A stretch of 64,000 bases of DNA from Fasciola hepatica (lineage: Eukaryota; Platyhelminthes; Trematoda; Plagiorchiida; Fasciolidae), in the NCBI GenBank assembly GCA_948099385.1, contig CANUEZ040000168.1:4813001-4877000 (forward strand), in the 5' to 3' direction. A program made the translations under genes and the position numbers. Shown in pieces: positions 1 to 11,268 of the stretch (position 1 is the first letter of the stretch; every line of letters starts with the position of its first letter). The notes under the pieces are model-generated. The model was not told the DNA's origin and searched no databases. It worked only from the letters and a program-made list of their open reading frames with translations.

Positions 1-399
1 AGATTCTTCTCCAAGCCCAGCATATCTAGCTCCGCTCGCTCTCGTACCTCATTTACTAATATTCATGAATTACTCTCCCTTCTTGGTGATCTCCAATACG
101 GAGCCAGTTTTGTTCCAAATTTTTCCCAAAAGGCTAGTTGTCTGTTCAGTATTCTGTCCACTGAATTCTTCCCTAGGAATCAAGCCCATGAAAAGACCCT
201 TAGTAAGCTACTGCCTTACCTAGATTCTGACATTTTTCTTCAGCCGCATTCTTCAAAAGATCATTCATTCGTTGTTACGGAAGCATCTACTACTGGCGCA
301 AGTGCTCGTCTTGAAAAGAGCAACGGGCCAGCCATTTGCTTTTCGGGGAGGCTCACCAAAGCTGAACAAAAGTTTCACAACCACAAAGAGAGGCCTTGA
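1..399 (+). pseudogene. Ty3/gypsy pol fragment: end of reverse transcriptase and start of RNase H
   Basis: One frame is open from the window edge to a stop at 397-399 (132 codons), so the left end is cut by the window. Around codons 27-37 it reads like the RT connection segment (LQYGASFVPNFSQKA, compare the family's NYYxxFIPNFS). From about codon 77 it reads like the start of RNase H, ending in FSGRLTKAEQKFHN, the counterpart of the family's SRTLTKAExNY block. In a live element this RNase H would remove the RNA strand of the RNA-DNA hybrid. The frame stops inside RNase H and related sequence resumes in another frame at 447, so the copy is dead. Family identity is secure from the motif order; the clade is not determined. 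Confidence 0.7.
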
Positions 400-446
400 T
401 AGTTTACTGGTCCGCCTAGCTTTTACGTGAACGCTTATTCGGTTAT

Positions 447-689
447 ATGTTCATCATAGGTACTGACCACGAAGTACTGCAATTCATCTCCCATCCGCGA
501 AATTCTTCGTCGAAATGGCTGGTTGCAAAGGTCCGGCCACGGGGTATTGCACTCAGTTCATATGCTCGTGATATTCTGCTCCGCCGTGCTAAGTACGTAC
601 CACAAGCTGATCTTCTATCAAGAAGGCCATATTCCTCTCGACCACCAGTCACACACCGTTGCTTGGCAATACAAATGCCACCATTGTAA
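447..689 (+). pseudogene. Ty3/gypsy RNase H C-terminal remnant
   Basis: This 80-codon frame carries GTDHEVLQFISHP near its start and QADLLSR near residue 54. These match the TDHxPL and xADxLSR landmarks that bracket the C-terminal half of gypsy RNase H. It lies about 50 bases past the stop of the preceding fragment and in the same orientation, so it is the same element broken by a frameshift or small deletion. The following 350 bases (691-1045) should hold the integrase zinc finger, but no clean HHCC pattern could be read there. Confidence 0.55.
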
Positions 690-1045
690 AGTAAAGATTT
701 TGTAAAGAATACAAAAACGTACTTTGCTCCGGTCTTTTTCAGCTCTACGTTGTGGCTGTACTTTGAAAGGGAAGCGGCCATTCTCTGACCTCTGCTCTCG
801 TCGTGAGGACTTGAAGATCACTCCAGATGGATTATAGTGCCTAAGCCGCCGTGTGTTTATTACCCAATGTTCCTTCCAGCTATTTTGGCTTATCCCTATT
901 CAAGGCAGTTGGGTTGACAAAATGTGGTTCCCGGGGCAATCTTTATGCTGATGGCTGAAACTCTACGCGGACATCATACGTAAAGCTACAAAACCGCAAG
1001 CAGTGCTTACCTGAGACACATTCAGAGCTTCCAAGTTGGCTTTTT

Positions 1046-1693
1046 TTGCCAGCTCCCTGCGACTCGTGGCTGAGAGTATATGTAGAACACTCCGGACATT
1101 TCTTGGATGAATACCACGCTTTTGTGTTCATTTACAGCTTTTCTCGCCAGGCAGAGGTATATTTACTAAACTCAACCACCGCTAAATTCACACAGACTAC
1201 TCTCAATAAGACATTCAGCACAGAAAGAATTCCCTTGGTGCTAAATGCAGGCAATGGCACAAGCTTTACCGGCAAACTCTTGGATGAGTGATTGAAAGGT
1301 CTTCTTTGCAAACATGTATACACTGCCCAACGTCATCCACAGTCTGAGGGCCTTGCAGAGAAAATTTTAAGCCAGCTTTAGAGTGCTATTCATTTTGCGA
1401 ATCCTCATACAGTTTTCGAATTTGATCGTGCCATTGACCATTGTCGTATGCAATATCGTAATGCAGCTCAAGTTACTACAGGCAAAAGTCTGTCTCGGTT
1501 ATTTAAGCGCCTTAGTTCGAGAGCACGTTTTGAGCCTATGTTGAAGGATTATGTCAGTTGTTTCAGAGCGGAAGATTTACCACCGGCAAAAGGAGCTGTC
1601 ATTTTGAGCAACGGGAACCGGATGGGCACTATTCTCGATCAAGATGATTTATCCAACCATAAACGTTGTAACGGTTATCCCGATTGTGAGTAA
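1046..1693 (+). pseudogene. Ty3/gypsy integrase core remnant
   Basis: The same frame runs from 1046 to 1693, interrupted by stops at about 1289 and 1378. It begins near HDSWLRVYVEHSGHF and reads through YSFSRQAEVYLLNSTTA, NAGNGTSFTGKLLDE and QRHPQSEGLAEK, in the order of a gypsy integrase catalytic core. The second catalytic aspartate, normally in SDNGTxFTS, appears as NAGNG, so the active site is lost in addition to the stops. The stretch from 1448 onward resembles the poorly conserved C-terminal part of the enzyme. Integrase would join the cDNA copy to host DNA; this copy cannot. Confidence 0.65.
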
Positions 1694-1990
1694 CGCGTAG
1701 CCAATTCAAAACGAATCTTAAAACCAGAACAAGATTGATTCGTAGTTTCTACGGTACTGGATTAACGAGCTGTACTTACATAAATATGTACAAACATCAA
1801 CTGTACCGCCACAAAGTCTAACAAGGAGGACCAGAGTTCAATAAAGGTCAATGTCAGGTACCACCCTCACGGTAGTCCAAGTTCGAGTCAAAATTATGCC
1901 ACTTCAAATGAGCAAAATATAAACAAATATTGAAGTGTAGTGATTTATGCATGCTGTAGTTGTTCTGGGGTCAATAAAATAAAGAGCATA
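1690..1990 (-). repeat. Decayed LTR fragment related to the BEL/Pao LTR at 11269 and 15013
   Basis: The 60 bases from about 1697 to 1757 match the first part of the two Pao LTRs with only a few changes, including TGATTCGTAGTTTCTACGG. Weaker resemblance continues to about 1990, with the TAAACAAA and GTGTAGTG blocks in the same order as TAAACAAA and GTGTGGTG in the young LTRs. The orientation is the same. It is best read as an old solo or truncated LTR abutting the gypsy integrase remnant. Confidence 0.45.
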
Positions 1991-2270
1991 TTCTCATCGA
2001 TACAAGTATATGACAACGACTGGGGAGGATTTCCACGCACGTGCGTTATAGACGTTATGTTGGCTAGGTACTTTTCAATAAAGAAGGTCAGTCTGATATC
2101 TTTCCCCCCTTTTCGGCCGCAAGTGATAAGTCTGATCTGAGTAAATTTGGCTCCGAGAAACCCAAGAAACAGACAAGTATCCGAAGATCCGAAAAGATTC
2201 GTTTAGTACCACGAAGAGATCACAAACATCCACACCTTAATTCCACCTGCGTTGGGTGTGATATTCAGGG

Positions 2271-2345
2271 ATGACCCTTTCTGTTTTGCCTTATTGTCTT
2301 CACTCTGTTATAATACTCACCTGTACAGACCGCGATGCAGCGAGT
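2271..2345 (+). repeat. Short dispersed repeat, inverted partner at 5889-5963
   Basis: The sequence from TTCTGTTTTGCCTTA through the CGCGATGC block reappears in reverse complement at 5889-5963 with moderate divergence. The two copies flank, in opposite orientation, the region holding the minus-strand gypsy gag/protease relic. The family is unknown; it could be an LTR edge. Confidence 0.4.
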
Positions 2346-2539
2346 ACTACTAAAAACCGGAAGCTTCAAGGAAGCGTAGAGTTAAGCGTAATATTTCGGC
2401 GAGAGACGGGAACTCGACCGAGACTTCGGCAAAGGGGTCAACGGATTTGGGAAGTACGGAAAGTCGAACAAAGATGACCAAGCACACAGGCCCAACAACA
2501 ACAAGCTGAGTCACAGGGTCGGCTAAAAATATGCAGAAA

Positions 2540-3081
2540 AATCCACACGTAGCCTGGGCTGGGACACCACAGAAATAATAGTTCACTGGATAAAGTGAGG
2601 CTGGCCAAGATTTAATTTGAGATGCTTAGCTCCAAAAGTAGATATACGAGGCTCGTTGTCTTCCTGAAGCTCTCAAGTTTACTGATGCTGACTCCTGGAG
2701 GGGCGGGGGGAAATAAGCTGATCTGTGAGTCAGTATCGATCGAAAAATGTTGCTGTGAGATGTGGTATTTGATAACGAGAAGACGGCTGGGCGACGGGAG
2801 GCCAGCGAGGGCTGCCGCACCCACTCTTCGGCCAGCGAGTTTTCCTGATGGTTGTGGAAGGGGCCAGGAGGCTTGCAAATCTGTGAGCTTGCACGATACT
2901 GGCTGCGATGCCAGCACCAAACCTCACTGTGAGCATCAGTCTGGGCCGGCCTGGGAGGACAGTGAGCGGCAATATGACGGCGGGTGAAGGTCGGGGAGCT
3001 GCTACGATATGCCGAACCTGACAAATAAATAGCGGTCACATTCGTCCGTAAGACTCTAAGTAGTGGTGATATCTCTGCCAA
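2540..3081 (-). pseudogene. Ty3/gypsy gag C-terminus and protease remnant
   Basis: On the minus strand the frame starting at 3081 contains WCWHRSQYRASSQICKPPG, matching the CxYHxxFGxxAxxCxxPC zinc-binding block at the end of gypsy gag in many invertebrate elements. Protease-like sequence then continues in another frame (the 2612-2920 reading): FSIDTDSQISLFPPAPP corresponds to FLVDTGAEISVxPP. The aspartic protease signature DTG has become DTD here. Further frame changes occur before about 2540. The protease would have matured the Gag-Pol polyprotein; this copy is inactive. The stretch is visibly more GC-rich than its surroundings, and three frames stay open across it by composition. Confidence 0.65.
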
Positions 3082-3644
3082 AATTAAGCGCTTAGTGGCT
3101 GTGAAAGGTAAAAAGAATCTATTAATTTGATGGAGGCAGTTCCTGCAAAACGATCCGCTGCCGGAGCCAGCCTGTCTAATGAAGCTTCATCTGCGAGAAG
3201 CACCAGGTTGCACTGCGCTTGTTCAGATAGTTGCTTCATTCACACTTGTGGCGGCGTCATACCACCAACATCGATACCCTTAGCCATTTACCGCATACGG
3301 CGCAGAATTTGTGAATGCCTGTGGTCATCGAGAGGGAAGCCACTAAGGAACTAACGAAGAAAGTCCGAGTTGGAAAAGCCGGAGCGTTCAAATACAGCCT
3401 GGTGAAGCGTGTCATAAAGCTGGTCTGAGGGTGGATTGAAGAAGACATTCTCGACAACTTCAAGCATACTTAAAAGAAGTTCGGCAGCAAGTGGCACAAA
3501 TTTCTGCTGCTTTGGAGTGGTTCTGGAAGCAGGAAGCATCGCGTTCAGATGAGTCGGCCAAAGAGGAAGGTTCCCCAGAGTAAATGGCAATGCTTTCACC
3601 GGGCGGAAAATAGGAGGCATCTCAGGAGACGCAGGCTCGAACAT
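3082..3644 (-). pseudogene. Ty3/gypsy gag remnant
   Basis: The minus-strand frame from 3644 reads as a gypsy gag: a landmark like LPLWPTHLNAML (family PxLWFxQxExxF), then QQKFVPLAAELL and NPPSDQLYDTLHQAVFER (family PPxxxPYDxLKxxLIxR). The continuation to 3127 shifts frame, with an LLADEASLDRLAPAADR block matching the family's ADxxSLDxLAxxAD. Gag forms the particle in which reverse transcription occurs. It sits directly upstream of the zinc-finger and protease remnant on the same strand, so both belong to one dead element whose LTRs were not found. Confidence 0.65.
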
Positions 3645-5888
3645 AAATAACTAGGGTTCGTTTATAACGAAAGAGACAATAAGGTAAATATACAGTGAAA
3701 TACTGAAGTCAACACCACTAAAATCCCAATACGCATAAGCAAGAGGAAAGCAGAAGGAACTCTATTACGAACAGAGAAAGGATATTAATTCGGAAAGGGC
3801 CCACCAACTTGGACGATCGAAACATATATGCAGACCTACTTCCCGTCCAGTGAAAGAAAAGCGCAGAACGATAGTGAGCATTGTATTATGGTAGTTATGT
3901 TGGTTAGCCTGTATAACTGACAACAGATGGGAGACTGAACTAGTTGAGGCCTGAGTTGACGAGCTGAGGCACGCCTTGTCTCTGAAGCCGAGTGGACTAA
4001 GTTGGCGAAGTAGTTTTATGCTCCGGTACCAGATGGACTTCGACAAGCAAACATCAAACAACCAGCAGATTGAGGGAACGGAGGCTAACCTCAATTACTG
4101 ACCTATCTAGAAGCCTGGTCAACGTTCGCCTGACCGAATATGCACCTCAATAGATGACTGATGAGAACCACCCAAATGTCCTACGGAACTTCTAAAATCG
4201 GCCCATGTGTCTTCCAGAAGATGATCATCATACCGCTCCGGTTGAGTCGAAACTGGGTCTGAAAGAATAGTTTGCAGTACAATTTACTTAACTATAAGCC
4301 ATTTTATGTAAATTGGAGGAATGATTCGAGGGGGAAGATTTGCAGTGATCAGCCGATCGCACTCTGTTTACCAATCCTTTGGCTGAACGTCTTGCGCACG
4401 ACGCAACCATGGTGTGATAGGCTGACCAAAACAAGTTGTCTATAACTAGTGGAAGACTTGGTACTGGAAATGGATGCTCCCGTGGAGTGGTTATCATTTT
4501 CAAGTAGACCGTAATGCAGACATCTATTCATATAACAGGCGCACCTAAGCTTTAACCTCGCAATTGTATTCTGGTGAGTTTTGTTTCTGCGAAAAGCGAC
4601 TACACTGGGCCCAGTAAATCGGTAGAGGACGTCTTCTTTTTCTTCAGTAGGCGTGAAAGCTGCAATAAGCACCTACGCAATGTCCGTTGGTAGCCACCGC
4701 AAATCCGCGGTGCCCCCTAATCAGCCTTTAACGGACTGACAGTCGGTGTGGTCAGTTAGAATACTCAGCAGGGCTAATGAATCCGCACTCACACATAGAC
4801 TGTAGTACTTGACGGACGGGTACTCTCAAACCAAAAGGAATCATTCTGCAGTTAAGAGAAATGAAATCTCCAAATACCTGTAGTTCCCCAGCCAACACAA
4901 CTGTTTTGAAATGGTCCCAAGCCGATCCCAATTTAGTCTCAAGTTCATCCCCTTTTAGATCCTTTCGAAACACTTCAGGGACAGTCTTGGGACCATTTCT
5001 TAACATACAGAGGAGGCAGTGGTCTACATGCTCTACTTTCAAATTTCAGCAAGCTACAACAAGTCATTTTATCTCTACCTACTTGCTACCGAACTATCAA
5101 TAATTCCCATTTGGGAAAAAACGCTGTCTTTAAACAGCCTCCAAAAGTACTTGGGACTGCCTGAGCATCTCCCGATGCCTAATACCCCCACAAAACTCAG
5201 CACTTCCCAAAGAAGCTAAGGAGTACTCCCATTTTATGAACGGCATTTGAAGTACCGGGAAAATGTTTTTAAATTACATAGTCCCAAAATAGTCCCTAGG
5301 CTGGTGAACCATAATATTTTCCATCGTGTCGGGTTCAGGATCCGTTCAGAGTGTACCGGAAGGAGTGACTCTCCGTGTGATCTGTTACGGAAAACTGTTT
5401 ATTGTTCGGTAACACAGAATTGTCGGAAAATGGTTTAGTCAGTCGACTTTTCGGCTACCGTGGGTAGCCCTTGTCAAGACCAGTTTGGAATCGAATGATC
5501 AGCTTTCGGCATCAAACTGGTGGGCTAGAAATGCTGTGGAGTAATGGTTCTGATTTTGTCATACGGTAATTTGGTGGAAAAATCCGGAAAAGGCTGGCAT
5601 TTTACAAGACTATATCACCCTTTCCAACGCAACGGAAAGTTCTTTTTCCCTCGCGTCATTCAAATGTTTTTAGATAAAACACCAGATGTGGAGATGTTTT
5701 ACGTAGTCTTCAGCCTATCGGAATAGTGGAATTTGCATCAACAGGTTAAGTTGCAGAGACAGCCATGGTTGAATTCCTTTGCGCGAAGCCAAATGTGATA
5801 TAAAATGGGTCAGATATGCTAGACCCGGCACAGAGCTGCTGGGAATTATGAACTTTATGGACTCGTGGAAGGTAGCCCACCACTTCGT
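3645..5888. other. Unassigned interval
   Basis: No family was recognised. The longest open frames are minus-strand stretches of 96 to 109 codons (3765-4094, 4349-4672, 4752-5042), which carry no motif I know and have no supporting splice sites. The upstream LTR of the gypsy gag relic would be expected here but could not be delimited. Confidence 0.4.
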
Positions 5889-5963
5889 ATGCTCGGCATC
5901 ACGTATGGTACAAGCACGTATTATGACAGACGTAGGACAGTAACGCAAAACAGAAGGAATCAC
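5889..5963 (-). repeat. Inverted partner of the 2271-2345 repeat
   Basis: Reverse complement of this interval begins ATTCCTTCTGTTTTGCGTTA and follows the 2271 copy through TGCTTGTACCATACGTGATGC, with scattered substitutions. Confidence 0.4.
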
Positions 5964-7322
5964 ACCTGATTACCACAGACCGATACGGTTTCACGTCAGT
6001 AGGATAAAGAGTATGCCGTTCTCTTCGTCAAATCTCGTAGATGCCTCTGCGCGGTAAATGGTTTTTGGGCATAGCAAAAAGCACATCGGTTACTGATATG
6101 AAATACAAAACCTTCTTTGTTTGACTATCATTTGGACTCAACCTTCAAGCACAAATCCTGGGTCATCTGTCCAACCGTGCTCTCGAAGGCACCACTTTAG
6201 GGTTTCTTTCGTGTTAGAGCTCATCAGATGTGTAAATCTCCGGCGGTTTCCAGGGTTAGAACCCAAGCCTTTTTCCTCTGGAAGGTATGCAAGCTACGGG
6301 TGCGCTATCTTGCTCTAGTCGGGGCAGATGCAAATCACAGAGCTGAGTATGTTCGAATGTCTTCCCTTAAGCCCCATAGTTCCAAATGCCAACACGGTGT
6401 TTGTTTCGGTAATTCCAGGCGAAGTACTAACAATACCATATACTGCTTGCAAGTAACTGCGACATTAATCATATATAAGTATATAAATATTTATCTATAT
6501 ATATCGTTCGGGTCAAGCATTCAGGCGCGCTGTCGGACCCCCTTCCACACACACACGTGAACAGTCCGTAAGTCAGGTTGAAAGACAGCCGATTACCGCA
6601 AATTCCTTCGAATTTCAGTTTTTACTACTGAAACAACTGTTGGTATGGAAGATTTAATCACCGCTAGGGTAGAGGGGAGAAAATCTGATGCAGTATGCTC
6701 GCGAAAGGAGAAACAATAACACCGCTGCTTGCGTTTTCAACTGATGGATAAATGACAGTGCGGAGGGATCAATTGCGTTGTGGTGGCTCACGGTTTTGCG
6801 TATACGAATTCTGCTTTGAATGAAATGGTCACGAACTGCGATGAACATGGCAGTCATCTGACGGGTCATGTAGCAGCTTAGTTAATCATCTGCAATTAAT
6901 TGACCTCCTTTTTTGCTGACTGCCATACCAGAATATGCCATTGTCATCTTCGTCCCTTTTTCAGCAATAATAACTGGAATTTCCTCCTTGAATCCATGAA
7001 CTCACTCTATGGGGCGTGTTATTTTTAACCAAGTAAATGGCGTTGGCAGTTTGAACGAACTGAACTAAAGACAGTAAATTAAATCGTTTCATTGTGATTC
7101 GCGTCAGCAAAATAAACTACGAGTGGAGCGTAATAAAGGACGTTCCATAAATTGGCATCCGGCACAAACCATTTTCCAACCAAACATGCTATTGCCTATG
7201 AGCCTGTTTAATTTAAACTTACTCTCCCAGGGTATTGATCATCGGTAAAAAATGCATTGCTTAAATCCGACTGAGGTATTTCAAAGTGAAATGGCCCTAT
7301 CATTGGTGGTTTCCTCTGAATC
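5964..7322. other. Unassigned interval
   Basis: Only low-complexity AT-rich sequence near 6470-6505 stands out. A GGTTCTAACCC motif on the minus strand near 6255 resembles a polymerase III B box, but no matching A box at normal spacing was seen. Confidence 0.3.
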
Positions 7323-7617
7323 AAAAAGTAGCATACACTCATGCCACTGAAACATCATACAAACAGAATGATGCGATGTATCATATCCAGTTCACTATGA
7401 CCACGACTTGCTGAATAACGTTCAAGTATGCAAGGTGTGTATTGTTTAACAATCATCCAACCCCTAACACCACTCCTAGACCACTAGTACTAAATAGTCT
7501 CTATACTTTGATTGCTCCCCTAGTTTTATTGGCATGGTATACAAGCAACTTTTGGGAAGTATCTCAAAAACTAAATGTGCCGGTTAGTCGTCCAGATTTC
7601 TATGTGATAACTTTTGC
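7323..7617 (+). repeat. Left arm of a 295-bp inverted repeat
   Basis: This arm pairs with 8501-8795. Paired positions sum to 16118 throughout, so the arms align without a gap over 295 bases. By eye only a handful of mismatches are present, most of them in the innermost 20 bases plus one near the middle. No open frame, terminal TG/CA or matching target duplication was recognised at the outer ends. Confidence 0.85.
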
Positions 7618-8500
7618 GCTTTTCGAGCAGCTGCGATTTCGCCTTATCCCCAAAACGTATGTAGGCACCCTCCGGTATGGTTCCTTCGAAATTGCCTCTT
7701 AGTAAGGAAATGTCGCCCATAGATGTCTTTGTCAATCAGTAACAATTTATACAATCTCTCCGATAATCTTCTGCAAACTTCCAGCTGTTCTTGGCAGAGT
7801 GAACTTCCTCTCAATCTTTATGAGCATTTTGGATGTATCGTTAGCCGACTTCTCTCAGATTTGCAGAATGATGAGTATACTCCGAGCACTATATAATCTC
7901 GCGGAATTCAAACTTGTACGTAATTCGGACTGACGGTAAGTGTTGATAACCTTAAGTTGTCGGTTAAGTGCGCGAACTGCGTTGTCTTATGTTTCAAATT
8001 CGATAGCTAAAATAATTCAGCATGACGACTGATAACACACTGTCTATCGTGGCACAGATAATACTGTAACTATGTGGACAAGAAAGTGTAATTCGTTGTT
8101 GCCGTGATTTGCAAATCTCTTGTTTTTCTTCTGTTATCTTAATTTCAGTGCCTATAAAATGTGCTGTATTTTGCCAATTGTGAGGCTCTAAACACAATGT
8201 TTTTTCTACTGAGTGTTCTGATATCCCAACCGGCTGTTTTCAACTAATTCGGAATCAAACCTACATTCACTTTTTTCTTTGATTCCCAGTGCGTTTTACC
8301 AAACTCAACCTCTTTATACCTGGTAAAATTTCGCATGTTCTCAGTGCGAGATTCGAGGTATTCAAGTAGTCAGCCATATATCTTTCGAACTGTTCTTGAA
8401 TTCATCAGCAAGATATTTAATCTATGAGTTACGGCCTGTAAAACGCTCGTTGGATCAACCTGGAGTTTTGCACACTATATTGGAAGTGAGAACGGAGAGA
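7618..8500. other. Spacer (loop) of the 295-bp inverted repeat
   Basis: This 883-bp spacer between the arms has no recognised coding sequence. Short open frames of up to 67 codons on either strand have no motif. If the unit is a foldback-type element this is its internal region; if it is an inverted duplication it is simply the DNA between the two copies. Confidence 0.5.
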
Positions 8501-8795
8501 GCAAAGGTTACCACTTAGAAATCTGGACGACTAACCGGCACATTTAGTTTTTGAGATACTTCCCAAAAGTTGCTTGTATACCATGCCAATAAAACTAGGG
8601 GATCAATCAAAGTATAGAGACTATTTAGTACTAGTGGTCTAGGAGTGGTGTTAGGGGTTGGATGATTGTTAAACAATACACACCTTGCATACTTGAACGT
8701 TATTCAGCAAGTCGTGGTCATAGTGAACTGGATATGATACATCGCATCATTCTGTTTGTATGATGTTTCAGTGGCATGAGTGTATGCTACTTTTT
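8501..8795 (-). repeat. Right arm of the 295-bp inverted repeat
   Basis: Reverse complement of 7323-7617. The outer end terminates in a run of T that mirrors the A run at 7323. Transcription through both arms would give a long hairpin RNA. Confidence 0.85.
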
Positions 8796-8945
8796 TGGTT
8801 AGGAGGAAATAATCCACCCCCGGATACATATGTGTCCTTATTCCTGTTTTTTGTGGGAAGGGTACGCAGGGATGATTGATTTATCGAAAACATCCGAGGG
8901 AGAATTGGCAAGATCTGTTGGAAGAAACGGAAAGGTAACAGCTTG

Positions 8946-9511
8946 TGGTGATATATAATATTCCTTTTATGTCTAATCGCTTAAGGCGAGAGAACGACAC
9001 GACGCCGGGTTGGTTCGGTGACATGTATTGCCTTGGCTGGTCAACAGTCAAATGTACAGCACAAATGTGCGGTAAACGTGAGCGCAAAATATGCAAGCAA
9101 GGGCACACACATGTAAGTGGGTCCGCGAGTCAGGGTCGCGTGTTAACGGAAACGCGAGGCAAGTGTACAGTCAGAACAGGCCACGATGGGCCAATGCCTG
9201 ATTAGTCAGTGTCATCTAGAGTGAAGTATGACTGGCGTCATCTTACGTGTGTGTGTGTCTACACATGGACATGGTTAGAACCAGTTGTAAGCAATGTGCG
9301 TACCTGTGTATGAGACGGTTTCGGCTGAGCGTGTGACTGTTTGAATCGAGTGATGCACCAAAAATAGAAATCATTGTGTGTGAGAACGATCGACTGGTGG
9401 TCTGTGTGGGGATCTTCCGAAATGGCTATGACTGTATCGATCGCGAATATTGGGCGGAAAAAAGATTGGATGAATGCCAAAATAATGAGAGCTGAGATTA
9501 TCGCAAAATCA
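8946..9511 (-). repeat. 3' LTR of the composite gypsy element
   Basis: The interval begins with TG and ends with CA on either strand, as LTRs do. On the minus strand it starts TGATTTTGCG, preceded by GTAGTGTGGGTTT, which is a plausible polypurine-type plus-strand primer. About 513 bases match the copy at 22999-23564 with no difference seen by eye, while the first 45-50 bases (plus-strand left end) differ at about a dozen positions. Confidence 0.75.
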
Positions 9512-9734
9512 AAACCCACACTACAGTGCTCCACTCTAAGTGCGTCAGTCGATTAGTTGCGGATGCTCGAGGAATGGTTAAAAATAGTGAAGCAATTAAG
9601 GGATAGCGAAATAAACACGTTTGGTGATCTTCCTACAAGAAACTGTGGTAGTTTGTGGTGAGGTTTGAAGACTTGTGTAATCAGTGGTGTCGGCAGAGTC
9701 TGGTACAGGTAATGGCTGTTTCGGGTAAAATCCG

Positions 9735-10835
9735 GGATCAACGTAATCTGTCTGAAGATGAGCTACTTTAAGGCAGTCTTTGCTGAGTGAACGGTGTGTA
9801 CCAGCTTCGTCGATAACAAAAAATGTGTCGTTGCGAGAAAATGCGCTTCAGGGTCCTGGATATGAAGGTTGGAGTAAATGTTTAACGGAGTCACCACAAA
9901 AAGAGTGCGACTACGAGTGGGAATCGCACGGAGAGAAATCAGGAATGACTGCATATGACGAAAGAAATTAGATGGATCAACCTTTTTATTTGTAACTTCA
10001 AAAAAACCCACCGGGAAACTGAAGAGAGTTGCCAAATACTAAGTCGATGGGGCAAAATCTGAAAACTTTCTGTATGGTGGTACGGCTGTGTAACACGATT
10101 AATGGAAGGGCCTCGGTCCACTTGTTGGCATTGGAAGTGCATGTGAGAGAGGCTTCTAGCTGACGAGGAAATCTTTCGACGGGTCCATTAGATGCGGGAT
10201 AATAAGCAGTTGTGCGAATGTGTTTACATCCAAGGAGAAAGGTGAAACCACGGAAAAGCTTGGATTGGACGCAAGCAAATCTATCAATGGTGGTTATGTT
10301 GGGAAAGCCAAATTCAGAAATCCAGTGACAGAAATCTCTTGGACACTGTTTCACTTGCTGTGCCAACAATGGGAGTGCCATTAGCCAACATGCAAATCGA
10401 TCAACAGAAGTAAGTAGGTTACGGAATCTATCCGCAGGTGGTGAAGGACCAACTAAGTCGAAGTGAAAGTGAGAAAAACATGTATCACCGGGAGGGAATT
10501 GGGTTGGACAAGAAAGTAGGTGACGATAAATTTTGGAACGGTGGCAAGGAATACAGGTTTGCGCCCAAAAACTAAAGTCCTTTTTCATATGGGGCCACAA
10601 GTAGCGACCAGCAAAGAGCTTCAGGGTAGTGCGTACGCCAGGATGGGATTGCGAACGAAAATGGTGGGAAAAGACACGGTGGAACACGGCGGGACCAAAT
10701 GGTTTTGGTTTACCGGTGGAAAATTGCGCACAATAGATCCATCCTCATTTGGAAGAGGAAATTCCTGTAGTGTTAGAAAGGATAAAGAGAGACAGTGAAT
10801 TAGTAGCTGGTCATCCTTTTGAGCTTGAGCCATCC
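9735..10835 (-). pseudogene. Ty3/gypsy integrase with intact DD(35)E triad
   Basis: A 229-codon minus-strand frame (10687-9998) covers most of the integrase. His15 (SHPG) and Cys45/Cys48 (CIPCHRS) mark the zinc finger. Asp77 (FDLVGP), Asp135 (TTIDRF) and Glu171 (NGPVERF) form the catalytic triad with exactly 35 residues between the second Asp and the Glu. The upstream frame (10833-10621) supplies the linker after RNase H. Downstream, in another frame to about 9763, the C-terminal part of pol continues, with LPGGFF matching the LPGEFF landmark. Integrase inserts the cDNA into host DNA. The domain looks chemically competent, but the element has lost RT and is interrupted, so it is listed as a pseudogene. 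Confidence 0.75.
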
Positions 10836-11264
10836 CCGATTAGGTAAAAAAGGTAGAATTGGGCAAGTGTGAGGGACCAGGGCAGGAAAGATCATCTGCC
10901 ACTACACTTGAAGATCCTTCAACGCAGCGGATATCAGTGGTGAATAGGGAATTGAGGTTTAAATGTCTCACTCCTCTGGGAGAATATCGACAGGGTTAGG
11001 CATCGAACGCCTGAGCCAAGTGTTTGTGATGGAGTACGGAATGCGGAACCTAGTCGGTAAACTGACAAGGGCTAGTAAGGCTTGGGGAGTCCTTCAAAAT
11101 TTCAAAGCAAGATGAGGTAAGAATTGCCATTCTTGGGCCAAGTGATTGTGTTCGGCGCCCCGTGCTTATGGTGAACAGATCCGTAGTAGTATCCACCAAT
11201 TTGCGGTGTTGCAAGTCAACTGGCAGACCGAAGTGTGACAGGAAATCCGCTCCAATGAGAGGGG
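10836..11264 (-). pseudogene. Gypsy protease end, RT N-terminus and RNase H end joined by an internal deletion
   Basis: Reading the minus strand from 11264, the protease C-terminal landmark LIGADFLSHFGLPVD is followed by RKLVDTTT. Next comes the RT N-terminal block, with PSLTSPC and HSVLHH (family FPSLTxPxxxxxxxHxVxHHI). Within about 20 bases near 10975-10995 the text jumps to FTTDIRCVEGSSSVVADDLS, the end of RNase H (family FTTDIRHxxGxxNxVADALSR). The catalytic RT core and most of RNase H, which should need well over a kilobase, are absent. Stops and frame changes are present. Position 11264-11268 is the target duplication of the Pao insertion. Confidence 0.7.
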
Positions 11265-11268
11265 TCTG
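11264..11268. repeat. Target-site duplication, left copy (GTCTG)
   Basis: GTCTG directly precedes the TG of the left Pao LTR and is repeated directly after the CA of the right LTR at 15372-15376. Five bases is within the usual 4-6 bp range of BEL/Pao insertions. Confidence 0.85.

Noticed and set aside
443..821. Minus-strand open frames of 67-112 codons opposite the gypsy RNase H remnant
   Set aside because: Shadow frames of the plus-strand gypsy text; no motif of their own.
2612..3081. Host gene in the GC-rich block with three open frames
   Set aside because: Gypsy gag zinc block and protease text explain the coding signal; the extra open frames follow from composition.
4752..5042. 96-codon minus-strand frame (GELQVFGDFISLNCRM region)
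   Set aside because: No recognisable domain, no splice sites or neighbours in phase; length is compatible with chance.
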